A stretch of 64,000 nucleotides of DNA from Croceivirga sp009797885 (GTDB lineage Bacteria; Bacteroidota; Bacteroidia; Flavobacteriales; Flavobacteriaceae). Below are positions 26,037 to 34,796 of this stretch, in pieces (position 1 is the stretch's first letter; each line of letters opens with the position of its first letter). The stretch lies in NCBI GenBank assembly GCA_045866215.1, contig AP035880.1, positions 4,960,001-5,024,000 of the forward strand. The letters run 5' to 3'. The notes under the pieces are model-generated. The model had not been told where the DNA came from. It searched no databases and worked only from the letters and a program-made list of their open reading frames with translations. Made by a program: the position numbers and the translations under genes.

Positions 26037-26498
26037 ATGAAAAGAATACTGGTATCCCTGGTAATGACTTTGACCTTATCCACTGCCCTTTTTTCACAAG
26101 CATTCAATTCCATACCCACGAACCGGGAAATCTCCCAATTGCCAAACGGTTGGTATACATTTAAGCTTGATGGTGTGGCCTTTGATGTGGAAATTGAGTT
26201 CGGAAAATACAAAAAGGGAAATATTAGCTGGTTGGATGGCAGTACCTATTCCGGGGATTTGAACGGTGTTCATATCTCCGGAAAAGGGAGCTACACTTGG
26301 CCAGACGGTTCCCAATACCTGGGCTGCTTTAGAAGGCATCAACGTCATGGCAAAGGTTCCCAGATTGCCGGGGATGGTTCCAAATGGAGCGGTAAATGGA
26401 AGAACAATCAAAAAAATGGCAAGGGTACAACCTTTGATACCAATGGAGCTAAACTACAAGATAGTACCTGGGAAGCTGGTCAACTTCTGGAGAAATAA
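26037..26498 (+). CDS. Exported MORN-repeat protein
   Basis: 153 residues from ATG 26037 (signal peptide MKRILVSLVMTLTLSTALFSQ); the longer frame from 25974 is rejected. The mature part has at least three MORN-like units: 'GNISWLDGSTYSGDLNG', 'GSYTWPDGSQYLGCFRRHQRHGKG' and 'SKWSGKWKNNQKNGKGT'. Such repeats form beta hairpins that often bind lipids or scaffold membranes. It lies 62 bp after the alpha/beta hydrolase on the same strand. Confidence 0.82.
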   Translation: MKRILVSLVMTLTLSTALFSQAFNSIPTNREISQLPNGWYTFKLDGVAFDVEIEFGKYKKGNISWLDGSTYSGDLNGVHISGKGSYTWPDGSQYLGCFRRHQRHGKGSQIAGDGSKWSGKWKNNQKNGKGTTFDTNGAKLQDSTWEAGQLLEK

Positions 26499-26615
26499 CG
26501 GTCGGTAATGACCAACAGGAAGATGTTGGCAGTGGAATACCATATCGAAGTGATCTATGATATTTCTGGGGACAGTTAAGTGACATTCCGTATCTTGATG
26601 ACTTAATCCGTTTCA

Positions 26616-28283
26616 ATGAAAGATATCGATATTGCCCGTCAAGTAGCTTTAAAACCCATTATGGCCATTGCGGAAAAGTTAGGTGTTCCTGTTGCGCAAA
26701 TTGAACCTTATGGTAAGGATAAGGCCAAGATTCCGGTGGAGTTGATAGACCATGACAAAGTAGGGCAATCCAACTTAATCCTGGTTTCTGCCATTTCCCC
26801 TACCCCTGCAGGTGAAGGAAAGACCACCATGTCCATTGGTCTTACCGAAGGCCTGAACCGATTGGGGAAAAAAGCGACGGTAGTACTTCGGGAACCTTCA
26901 TTGGGGCCGGTGTTTGGAATCAAAGGTGGGGCTACCGGTGGGGGCTACTCCCAAGTATTGCCCATGGAGGACATCAACCTTCATTTTACCGGGGATTTTT
27001 CGGCAATTGAAAAAGCCCACAATCTCTTATCTGCATTGATTGACAACAATATCCAAAGTAAAACGGCTTCCTTAAACCTGGATCCCAGGACCATTTCGTG
27101 GAAACGGGTTGTGGATATGAACGACCGATCCTTGCGCCACGTAATCGTTGGTCTGGGAGGAACAGCTTCCGGAATTCCAAGGGAAACCGGATTTGATATC
27201 ACCGCAGCTTCTGAAATCATGGCCATCCTTTGCCTGGCCAATGATCTGAAGGATCTTAAAAAGCGTCTCGGTTCCATTTTTGTTGGCTACACCTTTGATG
27301 GACAGCCCCTTTATGCCAGGGATTTGAAAGCCGAAGGGGCCATGACCGTGCTTCTTAAAGATGCCATAAAGCCAAATTTGGTTCAGACCATTGAAGGAAA
27401 TCCGGCCATTATCCATGGCGGGCCATTTGCGAACATCGCCCAGGGGACCAACTCGGTCATCGCCACTAGAATGGGAATGACCTTTTCGGAGTATACGGTG
27501 ACCGAAGCCGGTTTCGGGTTCGATTTGGGTGCCGAAAAGTTTTTTGACATTAAATGTCAAAGTGCGGGTCTCTCACCCAAGGCAGTGGTATTGACCACTA
27601 CCATCCGCGCATTGAAATATCATGGTGGGCAGGCTTTGACCGATTTAAAGGAGCCCAACACGGAAGCACTTCAAAAAGGGGTTTCCAATTTGGAAAAGCA
27701 TGTGGAGAACATTAAGCAGTTCAATGTGGAGCCCATTATTGCCATTAATCGTTTTGTCACCGATAGTGATGATGAAATCGCCCTTATTCAATCAACGGCA
27801 AAAGCGTTGGGGGTCTGCGTATCCTTGGCCGAGGTCTGGGCAAAAGGTGGCGAAGGTGCATTGGATTTGGCCAAACATGTGGTGGAGGTATGCCAAGGGG
27901 CAACTACAACATTTACGCCTATGTATGATTGGAAAGATTCCATCATGGCCAAAATTGAAAAAATCGCCACTTCCATTTATGGTGCAGAACATGTGGATTA
28001 TAGCGTACAGGCGAAAAAGGACCTAAGAAAAATCAAGAATTTGGGATTAGAGCATTTACCCGTTTGTATCGCAAAGACCCAAAAATCGCTCTCGGACAAT
28101 CCTAAACTATTGGGAAGGCCCAAAGATTTTATTATTACCGTTCGTGAAATTGAGATTGCCGCCGGTGCGGGATTTGTAATCCCCATTACCGGAAATATCA
28201 TGCGGATGCCCGGATTGCCCGCTAAACCAGCATCAGAACATATTGATATTGATAATGAAGGAAATGTATCAGGCCTATTTTAA
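26616..28283 (+). CDS. fhs: Formate--tetrahydrofolate ligase
   Basis: 555 residues, standard family length. The ATP loop PTPAGEGKTTMSIGLTEGL is near residue 60-78, followed by the signature 'LREPSLGPVFGIKGGATGGGY' and the C-terminal 'VIPITGNIMRMPGLP'. It makes 10-formyl-THF from formate, ATP and THF, feeding purine and methionine one-carbon pools. Formate released by the N-formylglutamate-type amidohydrolase of the 11.5-12.4 kb region could be a source, though no link is shown. It appears monocistronic. Confidence 0.97.
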   Translation: MKDIDIARQVALKPIMAIAEKLGVPVAQIEPYGKDKAKIPVELIDHDKVGQSNLILVSAISPTPAGEGKTTMSIGLTEGLNRLGKKATVVLREPSLGPVFGIKGGATGGGYSQVLPMEDINLHFTGDFSAIEKAHNLLSALIDNNIQSKTASLNLDPRTISWKRVVDMNDRSLRHVIVGLGGTASGIPRETGFDITAASEIMAILCLANDLKDLKKRLGSIFVGYTFDGQPLYARDLKAEGAMTVLLKDAIKPNLVQTIEGNPAIIHGGPFANIAQGTNSVIATRMGMTFSEYTVTEAGFGFDLGAEKFFDIKCQSAGLSPKAVVLTTTIRALKYHGGQALTDLKEPNTEALQKGVSNLEKHVENIKQFNVEPIIAINRFVTDSDDEIALIQSTAKALGVCVSLAEVWAKGGEGALDLAKHVVEVCQGATTTFTPMYDWKDSIMAKIEKIATSIYGAEHVDYSVQAKKDLRKIKNLGLEHLPVCIAKTQKSLSDNPKLLGRPKDFIITVREIEIAAGAGFVIPITGNIMRMPGLPAKPASEHIDIDNEGNVSGLF

Positions 28284-28353
28284 GACCAGTGACGGCAAAA
28301 TGGAGGGGCAATTGTTTATTGGTAACTTTCGAAATCGTCTTAAAATGACACTC

Positions 28354-28884
28354 ATGAAGAATATCGTATCCCTATTTCTAGTACTGCCCTTCTTCTTTTT
28401 ATACGCCCAAGAAAGACAGGTACCAGAGGAAATCATGAAATCCATAAAAAAACAGGTTTGGACCCCTTTTATGGAAGCCTATACAGAACTGGACGCAAAA
28501 AAACTAAAATCAATACATGCCGGGGATATCTTTCGTGTTACCATCGATCAAAATGACGTACGGACCGGTGAGGCTTATTTAGAGGAATTTGGCGGCTTTT
28601 TGGAGCAGGTAAAGGATCGTAAGGGCAAATTGGGGATTGCCTTTGCCATCTTGACCACTGCTATTGACAGTTCCGGTGATTTGGCCTATCAAACTGGATA
28701 CTATGAGTTTAGTTCACAAGGTGAAAATGATCAGGACCTAGTGGTTAGGGGCTATGGCCATTTCAACGTTGGATTACGAAAAACCAATGGGGTTTGGAAA
28801 CTCTTTCTGGATTCGGACAAAAGAATCGATATCACCAAAGCCGAATTCGAGGCGCAGGAAATCGTATATCGGTTAAAGCTGTGA
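28354..28884 (+). CDS. Exported SnoaL/DUF4440-like protein
   Basis: 176 residues from ATG 28354, where a signal peptide begins (MKNIVSLFLVLPFFFLYAQ). The longer frame from 28243 overlaps fhs and is rejected. The mature part resembles the NTF2-like cone fold: a helical start ('MKSIKKQVWTPFMEAYTELDAKKLKSIHAGD'), a middle strand 'IDSSGDLAYQTGYYEFS' and an end 'GLRKTNGVWKLFLDSDK'. Ligand or enzyme activity unknown. Its stop is 1 bp from that of convergent glmM, with no terminator between. Confidence 0.75.
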   Translation: MKNIVSLFLVLPFFFLYAQERQVPEEIMKSIKKQVWTPFMEAYTELDAKKLKSIHAGDIFRVTIDQNDVRTGEAYLEEFGGFLEQVKDRKGKLGIAFAILTTAIDSSGDLAYQTGYYEFSSQGENDQDLVVRGYGHFNVGLRKTNGVWKLFLDSDKRIDITKAEFEAQEIVYRLKL

Positions 28885-28885
28885 C

Positions 28886-30274
28886 TCAAATACCCGCTAT
28901 CCCCTTAATTTCTTCAATAATCCGGTCGGCCAGCCCATCAGCTTCCGCCTGACTTTTTGCTTCGGTATAAATACGGATAATGGGTTCGGTGTTTGATTTT
29001 CTAAGGTGTACCCAATTTTCCGGGAAATCAATCTTTACCCCATCCACCGTACTGATATCTTCATGTTTATACTTGTTGTACATCGATTCCAGTAACGCAT
29101 CAACATTTAAGTCCGGTGTCAATTGGATTTTCTTTTTGCTCATAAAATAGGCAGGGTAGCTTGCCCGCAACTCAGCAACCGTACCTCCCCGTTCGGACAG
29201 CAACATTAAGAACAAAGCTGTTCCCACCAAAGCATCACGACCATAATGACTTTCCGGATAAATGATACCGCCATTACCTTCTCCTCCTATCACTGCATTG
29301 GTGGCCTTCATTTTTGCGACCACATTGACCTCGCCCACGGCAGCAGCCTCATAGCTTCCACCATGTTTCTCGGTCACATCCCGTAAGGCACGCGAAGAAG
29401 AAAGGTTGGATACGGTATTGCCTTTGGTCTTACCCAGAACGTAGTCTGCACACGCGACCAAAGTATATTCCTCCCCGAACATCTCGCCATCATTGCTTAC
29501 AAAGGCAAGGCGGTCCACATCGGGATCCACAACGATGCCAAAATCAGCCTTTTCTTCCACCACTTTTTTACAGATATCCCCCAAATGTTCCTTTAAGGGT
29601 TCTGGATTATGGGGAAAATGCCCAGTGGGTTCGCAGTAGAGCTCCACAACCTTCACGCCAAGATGTTTTAGAAGCCTGGGGATGGCAATACCTCCAGTGG
29701 AGTTTACGCCATCAACAACCACCTTAAATCCGCCTTTGCGAATGGTTTCCGCATCAACCAGGCGCAGGTCCAGAACTTCTTCAATATGCTTCTCAATAAA
29801 GGTGTCATTTTTGGTGATCGTTCCCAATTCATCCACTTCGGCAAAATAAAAGTCCTCCTTTTCTGCGAGCTCCAGGATTTTGGCCCCCTCGGTAGCGTCC
29901 AAAAACTCCCCCTTTTCATTTAAAAGTTTTAGGGCATTCCATTGTTTGGGGTTATGGCTGGCGGTCAGGATAATCCCCCCATCGGCCTTTTTTAGGGGAA
30001 CGGCAATTTCTACCGTTGGCGTTGTGGACAATCCCAAATCCACAACATCTATTCCAAGACCAACCAAGGTTGATATGACCAAATTTTGTATCATTTCACC
30101 GGAAAGACGGGCATCACGACCAATCACTACCTTAAGGTTTTCCCTTTGGGTATGATCCTTCAACCATGCGCCATAAGCAGCAGCAAACTTTACAGTATCG
30201 ATTGGGGTCAGATTATCACCGGTATTCCCTCCAATGGTTCCCCGAATTCCTGAAATGGATTTGATCAGCGTCAT
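28886..30274 (-). CDS. glmM: Phosphoglucosamine mutase (phosphohexomutase superfamily)
   Basis: 462 residues from ATG 30274 (MTLIKSISGIRGTIGG). The active-site phosphoserine lies in LTASHNPKQWNALK (Ser106), the Mg2+ loop is DPDVDRLAF (about 240) and the sugar-binding loop is GEGNGGIIYP. The C-terminal phosphate-binding loop is RKSNTEPIIRIYTE. It converts glucosamine-6-P to glucosamine-1-P for peptidoglycan and LPS; phosphomannomutase is the alternative. A -7 element (TATATTTG, minus strand 30293-30300) precedes the chosen start. Confidence 0.9.
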   Translation of the reverse strand: MTLIKSISGIRGTIGGNTGDNLTPIDTVKFAAAYGAWLKDHTQRENLKVVIGRDARLSGEMIQNLVISTLVGLGIDVVDLGLSTTPTVEIAVPLKKADGGIILTASHNPKQWNALKLLNEKGEFLDATEGAKILELAEKEDFYFAEVDELGTITKNDTFIEKHIEEVLDLRLVDAETIRKGGFKVVVDGVNSTGGIAIPRLLKHLGVKVVELYCEPTGHFPHNPEPLKEHLGDICKKVVEEKADFGIVVDPDVDRLAFVSNDGEMFGEEYTLVACADYVLGKTKGNTVSNLSSSRALRDVTEKHGGSYEAAAVGEVNVVAKMKATNAVIGGEGNGGIIYPESHYGRDALVGTALFLMLLSERGGTVAELRASYPAYFMSKKKIQLTPDLNVDALLESMYNKYKHEDISTVDGVKIDFPENWVHLRKSNTEPIIRIYTEAKSQAEADGLADRIIEEIKGIAGI

Positions 30275-30292
30275 ATTGTTAAAAAGTTTTTG

Positions 30293-30300
30293 CAAATATA
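30293..30300 (-). promoter_or_regulatory. Promoter -7 element of glmM
   Basis: TATATTTG (minus strand), an exact TANNTTTG match 18 bp upstream of ATG 30274, inside the longer open frame, which it excludes. No -33 TTG at normal spacing. Confidence 0.5.
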
Positions 30301-30342
30301 TGCGGACCATGGTTACCGAATGTTGCCAATTTGTAAATTCGA

Positions 30343-30939
30343 ATGGTGAATTTTTTAGCCCATATCTATCTTTCCTTTGAAGATCCCGAAATTACCTTGG
30401 GCAATTTTTTTGCCGATCATATCCGTGGCAACAAATACAAGCATCTTCCCGATAAACTTCAGAAAGGGGTTTTATTGCATAGGGCCATTGATTCCTTTAC
30501 GGATGCCCACCCCATTCCAAGGATGAGCAGTAAACGATTGCACAAGAATTACAGTCACTATAGCAGGGTTATTGTGGATATTTATTACGACCATTTTTTG
30601 GCCAAAAACTGGATGGATTATTCCGACACCCCCTTACAGGAATTTGTAGCGGGATTTTATGACCTTTTGAAAAGCAATTACGATATATTGCCGTTGGGTA
30701 CACAACGTATGATGCCTTATATGATTGCGGACAATTGGCTCTACAACTATTCCAACCTTGAAGGTATTTCCCGCGTATTGAACGGTATGAACCGACGCAC
30801 ACAGAATAAATCCAAAATGAATTTTGCCATTTTGGACTTGAAAGCGCATTATTCAGACTTTGAAAATGAGTTCAAATCCTTTTTTGCAGAATTGATTACC
30901 TTTTCCCAACAAAAATTCAACGAATTATGCGCAAGCTAA
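30343..30939 (+). CDS. Acyl carrier protein phosphodiesterase family protein (DUF479)
   Basis: 198 residues. Family features are the N-terminal MVNFLAHIYLSF, 'LGNFFADHIRGNKY' and 'VLLHRAIDSFTDAHP', with conserved His/Asp residues of the HD-like AcpH fold, and 'YYDHFLAKNW'. Characterised AcpH removes the 4'-phosphopantetheine from ACP. It overlaps the ggt start by 13 bp, so it heads a multi-gene operon running to about 34.2 kb. Confidence 0.9.
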   Translation: MVNFLAHIYLSFEDPEITLGNFFADHIRGNKYKHLPDKLQKGVLLHRAIDSFTDAHPIPRMSSKRLHKNYSHYSRVIVDIYYDHFLAKNWMDYSDTPLQEFVAGFYDLLKSNYDILPLGTQRMMPYMIADNWLYNYSNLEGISRVLNGMNRRTQNKSKMNFAILDLKAHYSDFENEFKSFFAELITFSQQKFNELCAS

Positions 30940-32609
30940 TACTATTGCTTTCCTTACTCCTTTTCGTTCATTGCAAACAGGCCCCCGTAATCCCCACCGG
31001 TTTGGTCACCGAGAAAGCCATGGTAGTCTCTGCACGCAAGGAGGCATCCAAAATTGGAGTCGCGATTATGGAGAAAGGTGGCAATGCCTTTGATGCCATG
31101 GTTGCTACGGAGTTGGCCCTGGCGGTCGCCTATCCTTTTGCTGGAAATCTTGGCGGCGGTGGGTTTATGGTATATCGGAAAAAAAATGGTGAAGTTGGTG
31201 GTTTGGATTATAGGGAGAAAGCCCCATTGGCCGCCCACAGGGATATGTACCTGGATTCCTTGGGCAATGTAATTCCGAATATGAGTACGGTTGGCGCAAC
31301 GGCTGTAGGTGTCCCGGGAACGGTGGCCGGTGTTTTTGAAGTACACGAAAAATTTGGTTCCCTACCCATGACAACCATCCTAAAACCCATCATTGCCCTT
31401 GCAAAAAAGGGGGTTGTGGTCACGGAAAAACAAGCAAAACGGCTGGAAGGATACCGAGAGCGTTTTATTGAAGTCAATGGGGATAGCACCAAATTTGCAC
31501 ACCCCTTTAAAGCTGGGGATACCATTAAATATCCTGCCCTGGCCGCTACCCTGACCAAATTGTCCGTTGAAGGCAAGGACGGGTTCTATACCGGAGAAGT
31601 TGCAGAAAAATTAGCTGATTTTATCCAAGGGAGAGGCGGTTTTATCACCACCGAGGATTTGGAAAAATATGAAGCCGTATGGAGGCAGCCGATTATTTTT
31701 GACTATAAGGACCTGAAGATTATAAGTATGAGTCCGCCCAGTAGTGGTGGCGTTACCATGAACCAAATGTTCAAAATGATGGAGCCCTATGCCATTGGTG
31801 ACTATGGACACAACTCCACCAAGGCCATTCAGCTATTTACCGAAGCGGCCCGAAGGGCCTATGCCGACCGAAACTACTTCTTGGGTGACCCGGATTTTGT
31901 TGATATCCCAATAGATCTTTTGGTAGGCCAAAACTATCTGGCGGAGCGGTTTTCCGACTTTTCCTTTGAAGCGGCAACCCCCTCGGAACGTGTTTCCCAT
32001 GGTGTAGTGGAAATTGTGGAAAGTATGGAAACCACCCACTACTCCATTGTTGATGATGAAGGCAATGCCATATCGGCCACCACCACTTTGAATGGGGGCT
32101 ATGGCTCTAAGCTTTACCATCCCGAATTGGGCTTCTTTTTGAACAATGAAATGGACGATTTCAGTTCCAAGATCGGAGTGCCAAATATGTTTGGCCTTAT
32201 TGGAGCGGAGGCCAATGGTATCGCACCGGAAAAACGGATGTTAAGTAGTATGACACCCACTATTGTAGAAAAGGACGGAACATTGTATATGGTGGTTGGC
32301 ACACCTGGTGGTTCCACCATCATTACCGCCGTTGCCCAAACTATCCTAAATGTGTATGAATTCAATCTGAGTATGCAAGAGGCGGTTAACGCACCTCGTT
32401 TTCACCACCAGTGGTTACCGGATATGATCATGTTTGAAGAGGAAGGCTTTTCCACGGAGCTAAAGGAAGAACTCAAATCCAAAGGGTATCCCATTTTAGA
32501 AGGAAGGACCCGGATTATTGGCAAAGTGGACGCCATTCGTGTATTGCCCGATGGGCGACTGGAAGGAGGGGCCGATAAACGTGGGGATGATAAAGCAATG
32601 GGGTTTTAA
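30927..32609 (+). CDS. ggt: Gamma-glutamyltransferase lipoprotein
   Basis: 560 residues. The N-terminal MRKLILLLSLLLFVHC is a lipoprotein signal. The autoprocessing site is visible as METTHYSIVD, with Thr369 the expected new N-terminus and nucleophile of the small subunit. The large subunit has 'GGNAFDAMVATELALAVAYPFAGNLGGGGFM' and the small subunit 'GTPGGSTIITAVAQTILNV'. It cleaves or transfers gamma-glutamyl groups from glutathione-like peptides in the periplasm or at the surface. The stop overlaps the next ATG (TAATG), so the ATP-grasp gene is translationally coupled. Confidence 0.95.
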   Translation: MRKLILLLSLLLFVHCKQAPVIPTGLVTEKAMVVSARKEASKIGVAIMEKGGNAFDAMVATELALAVAYPFAGNLGGGGFMVYRKKNGEVGGLDYREKAPLAAHRDMYLDSLGNVIPNMSTVGATAVGVPGTVAGVFEVHEKFGSLPMTTILKPIIALAKKGVVVTEKQAKRLEGYRERFIEVNGDSTKFAHPFKAGDTIKYPALAATLTKLSVEGKDGFYTGEVAEKLADFIQGRGGFITTEDLEKYEAVWRQPIIFDYKDLKIISMSPPSSGGVTMNQMFKMMEPYAIGDYGHNSTKAIQLFTEAARRAYADRNYFLGDPDFVDIPIDLLVGQNYLAERFSDFSFEAATPSERVSHGVVEIVESMETTHYSIVDDEGNAISATTTLNGGYGSKLYHPELGFFLNNEMDDFSSKIGVPNMFGLIGAEANGIAPEKRMLSSMTPTIVEKDGTLYMVVGTPGGSTIITAVAQTILNVYEFNLSMQEAVNAPRFHHQWLPDMIMFEEEGFSTELKEELKSKGYPILEGRTRIIGKVDAIRVLPDGRLEGGADKRGDDKAMGF

Positions 32610-33529
32610 TGGCTGGATTGGATGTCGTATTACTTACTGCTGACGCGTATTTGGATGCGGAAACCCAAAATCCATTGGCACGCAACGTGGTTTTGGAAGA
32701 CGGCTTGGTTGCGAAGGCCTTAAAAAACGAAGGGTTGAATTTGGACATAAAATCGTGGTCCGATCCCCTATTTGATTGGAACAGCACGGACTATGTACTG
32801 ATTCGTACACCCTGGGACTATTTTGAACGCTTTGAAGATTTCATGGCATGGTTCCAAACCACTTCAAAAAAAACCAAGTTCATCAATAGCGAGGCCCTTG
32901 TCCATTGGAATATTGACAAGAATTATTTGAAGGAACTTCGGGACAAGGGTATCCGGTTGCCCAATACGTACTTTATTCCCTCATCTTCAAATGGTTCACT
33001 GGAAGAAGCCATGGCCCTTGCTGAACAACAGTTCGGACACAAATGTACTACCTGGGTATTGAAACCCTGTATTGCGGCCGGGGCGTTCAATACCTATAAG
33101 TTTAGTACGGAAGAAGCGAAAGGATATCAAGATCGGTACAAAAAGCTGATTCAAAAGAAAGACTTTATGCTTCAGGAATTTCAACAAAGTATTGTGCGCA
33201 AAGGGGAAATCTCCCTGATGTTGTTCAATGGCGTGTATTCCCATGCCGTTCTTAAGAAAGCCAAAGCCGGTGATTTTCGTGTACAGGACGATTATGGAGG
33301 TACGGTGGAATTATACGAAGCTTCAAACAAAGAAATTGCTTTTGCCCAACAGGTAGTACAGGTATGTAAGGAAATGCCATTGTACGCCAGAGTTGATATT
33401 TTGGAAGACAATAGGGGCAAACTCGCTCTGGCCGAATTGGAAATTTTTGAACCTGAACTTTGGTTCCGGTTTAAACCTGATTCTGCAAAAGCACTGGCCC
33501 ATTCGATAAAAGAAACTTTTTTCACATGA
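32609..33529 (+). CDS. ATP-grasp ligase, RimK/glutathione-synthetase-like
   Basis: 306 residues, start ATG 32609 overlapping the ggt stop. The pattern 'YVLIRTPWDYFERFEDFMAW' and 'FINSEALVHWNIDKNYLKEL' is that of the prokaryotic GshB/DcsG-like ATP-grasp proteins. ATP-grasp lysines lie in 'CTTWVLKPCIAAGAFNTYKF' and 'FMLQEFQQSIVRKGEISLML', and the metal site in 'ARVDILEDNRGKLALAELEIFEPELWFRF'. A carboxylate-amine ligase is expected. Its substrate is unknown; coupling with ggt suggests a gamma-glutamyl or other small peptide. Confidence 0.85.
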   Translation: MAGLDVVLLTADAYLDAETQNPLARNVVLEDGLVAKALKNEGLNLDIKSWSDPLFDWNSTDYVLIRTPWDYFERFEDFMAWFQTTSKKTKFINSEALVHWNIDKNYLKELRDKGIRLPNTYFIPSSSNGSLEEAMALAEQQFGHKCTTWVLKPCIAAGAFNTYKFSTEEAKGYQDRYKKLIQKKDFMLQEFQQSIVRKGEISLMLFNGVYSHAVLKKAKAGDFRVQDDYGGTVELYEASNKEIAFAQQVVQVCKEMPLYARVDILEDNRGKLALAELEIFEPELWFRFKPDSAKALAHSIKETFFT

Positions 33530-34227
33530 AACGGATTGTAAGGATTTTAGGAATTGGATTGGGATTGCTGATCCTTATTGGATTGATTTTTGGTGTTATC
33601 GCCCATGAAGCCTTACCGGAAGGACAAACAGGTCCGGAGGCGGACAGGCTCGCCCAAAAAATGTTGGACGCCTTAAACCATGAAAAATATAGCGAAACCC
33701 GCTATCTGGAATGGTCCTATCAAGGAGGGCGTAATCAGTATAAATGGGATAAGCAGTTGGGGCTATGCCAGGTAAAATGGGATGACTATGAAGTTGATTT
33801 GAACCTATCAAAACCTAATGAAAGTAAGGTCATTAAAAAGGGTGAGCTACTTCCAAAAGATGAGGGAGAGGCGATTGTGGAAAAAGCCCTGGCCTATTTT
33901 AACAACGATTCCTTTTGGCTGGTAGCCCCATACAAGGTGTTCGATGCGGGGACCACACGTAGTATCGTGGTTTTGGAGGACGGCACGGAGGGTTTATTGA
34001 TTACGTATAACAGTGGTGGGACCACACCAGGGGATAGTTATTTATGGAAGCTCAATCCCAATGGATTTCCCAATAGCTATAAAATGTGGGTAAAAATCAT
34101 CCCCATAGGAGGATTGGAAGCCACATGGGACGATTGGATGGTAGTGGAAAGCGGTGCTTTTTTACCCAAAAGCCATACGTTGGGGCCCGTTACCTTAAGC
34201 ATGGGTGATGTAAAGGGGTACAACTAA
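33526..34227 (+). CDS. Membrane-anchored protein of unknown function
   Basis: 233 residues, starting within an ATGA overlap with the ATP-grasp stop. One N-terminal transmembrane segment (RILGIGLGLLILIGLIFGVIA) is followed by an extracytoplasmic domain with many aromatics ('ETRYLEWSYQGGRNQYKWDKQLGLCQVKWDDYEV', 'GSGAFLPKSHTLGP'-like end). The mature domain resembles an outer-membrane-lipoprotein-carrier-like beta sheet, but that is only an impression. Family not recognised. Confidence 0.75.
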   Translation: MKRIVRILGIGLGLLILIGLIFGVIAHEALPEGQTGPEADRLAQKMLDALNHEKYSETRYLEWSYQGGRNQYKWDKQLGLCQVKWDDYEVDLNLSKPNESKVIKKGELLPKDEGEAIVEKALAYFNNDSFWLVAPYKVFDAGTTRSIVVLEDGTEGLLITYNSGGTTPGDSYLWKLNPNGFPNSYKMWVKIIPIGGLEATWDDWMVVESGAFLPKSHTLGPVTLSMGDVKGYN

Positions 34228-34262
34228 TTGCACAAATCTGCTGAAACCGTTAACTTCATCGT

Positions 34263-34781
34263 ATGCTAAAAGGTCATGGAATTGTTTTTGCACTTGGGAC
34301 GCTCACTCTATGTTTTTTAGGGGCGTGCAATCCCCAAAACGAACAGCCCAAAGGGGTCGATCTTTCAAAGCACGCTGCAAAAATCAATCCCGAAATTCCC
34401 CTTGAAAAAGGTAGCAGTTACCTTTCCGTATATTCCGATGTATACAGTTATTCCGAACAATTAAAACACAGCTTAACGGCGACGATCAGTTTAAGGAACT
34501 TGGATGAATCCAATCCGATATACATTTCTAGGGCAGAGTATTTTGATACCAGTGGAAAAATGATCCTGAACTATGTACCACAGCCCATTGCATTAAAACC
34601 TTTGGAGACCATAAATATCATCATTGAAGAGACTGATGAAAGTGGTGGTACCGGAGCTAATTTTGTTTTCGATTGGGCAATTCCCAAAGGCGGTATTGAA
34701 CCGTTGTTTGAAGCTATAATGATATCCACCAAAGGACAGCAAGGGCTTTCCTTTGCCACTACGGGACATCGCATTAGATGA
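34263..34781 (+). CDS. DUF3124 lipoprotein
   Basis: 172 residues. Lipoprotein signal with lipobox LGAC (TLTLCFLGACNP). The mature part matches DUF3124: 'YLSVYSDVYSYSEQLKHSLTATISLRNLDES', 'YISRAEYFDTSGK', 'LKPLETINIIIEETDESGGTGANFVFDW' and 'IEPLFEAIMISTKGQQGLSF'. Function unknown. 35 bp after the preceding gene, likely the same transcript. Convergent with the channel gene, with 15 bp between the stops. Confidence 0.9.
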   Translation: MLKGHGIVFALGTLTLCFLGACNPQNEQPKGVDLSKHAAKINPEIPLEKGSSYLSVYSDVYSYSEQLKHSLTATISLRNLDESNPIYISRAEYFDTSGKMILNYVPQPIALKPLETINIIIEETDESGGTGANFVFDWAIPKGGIEPLFEAIMISTKGQQGLSFATTGHRIR

Positions 34782-34796
34782 ATCTTTGGAGTTGGA

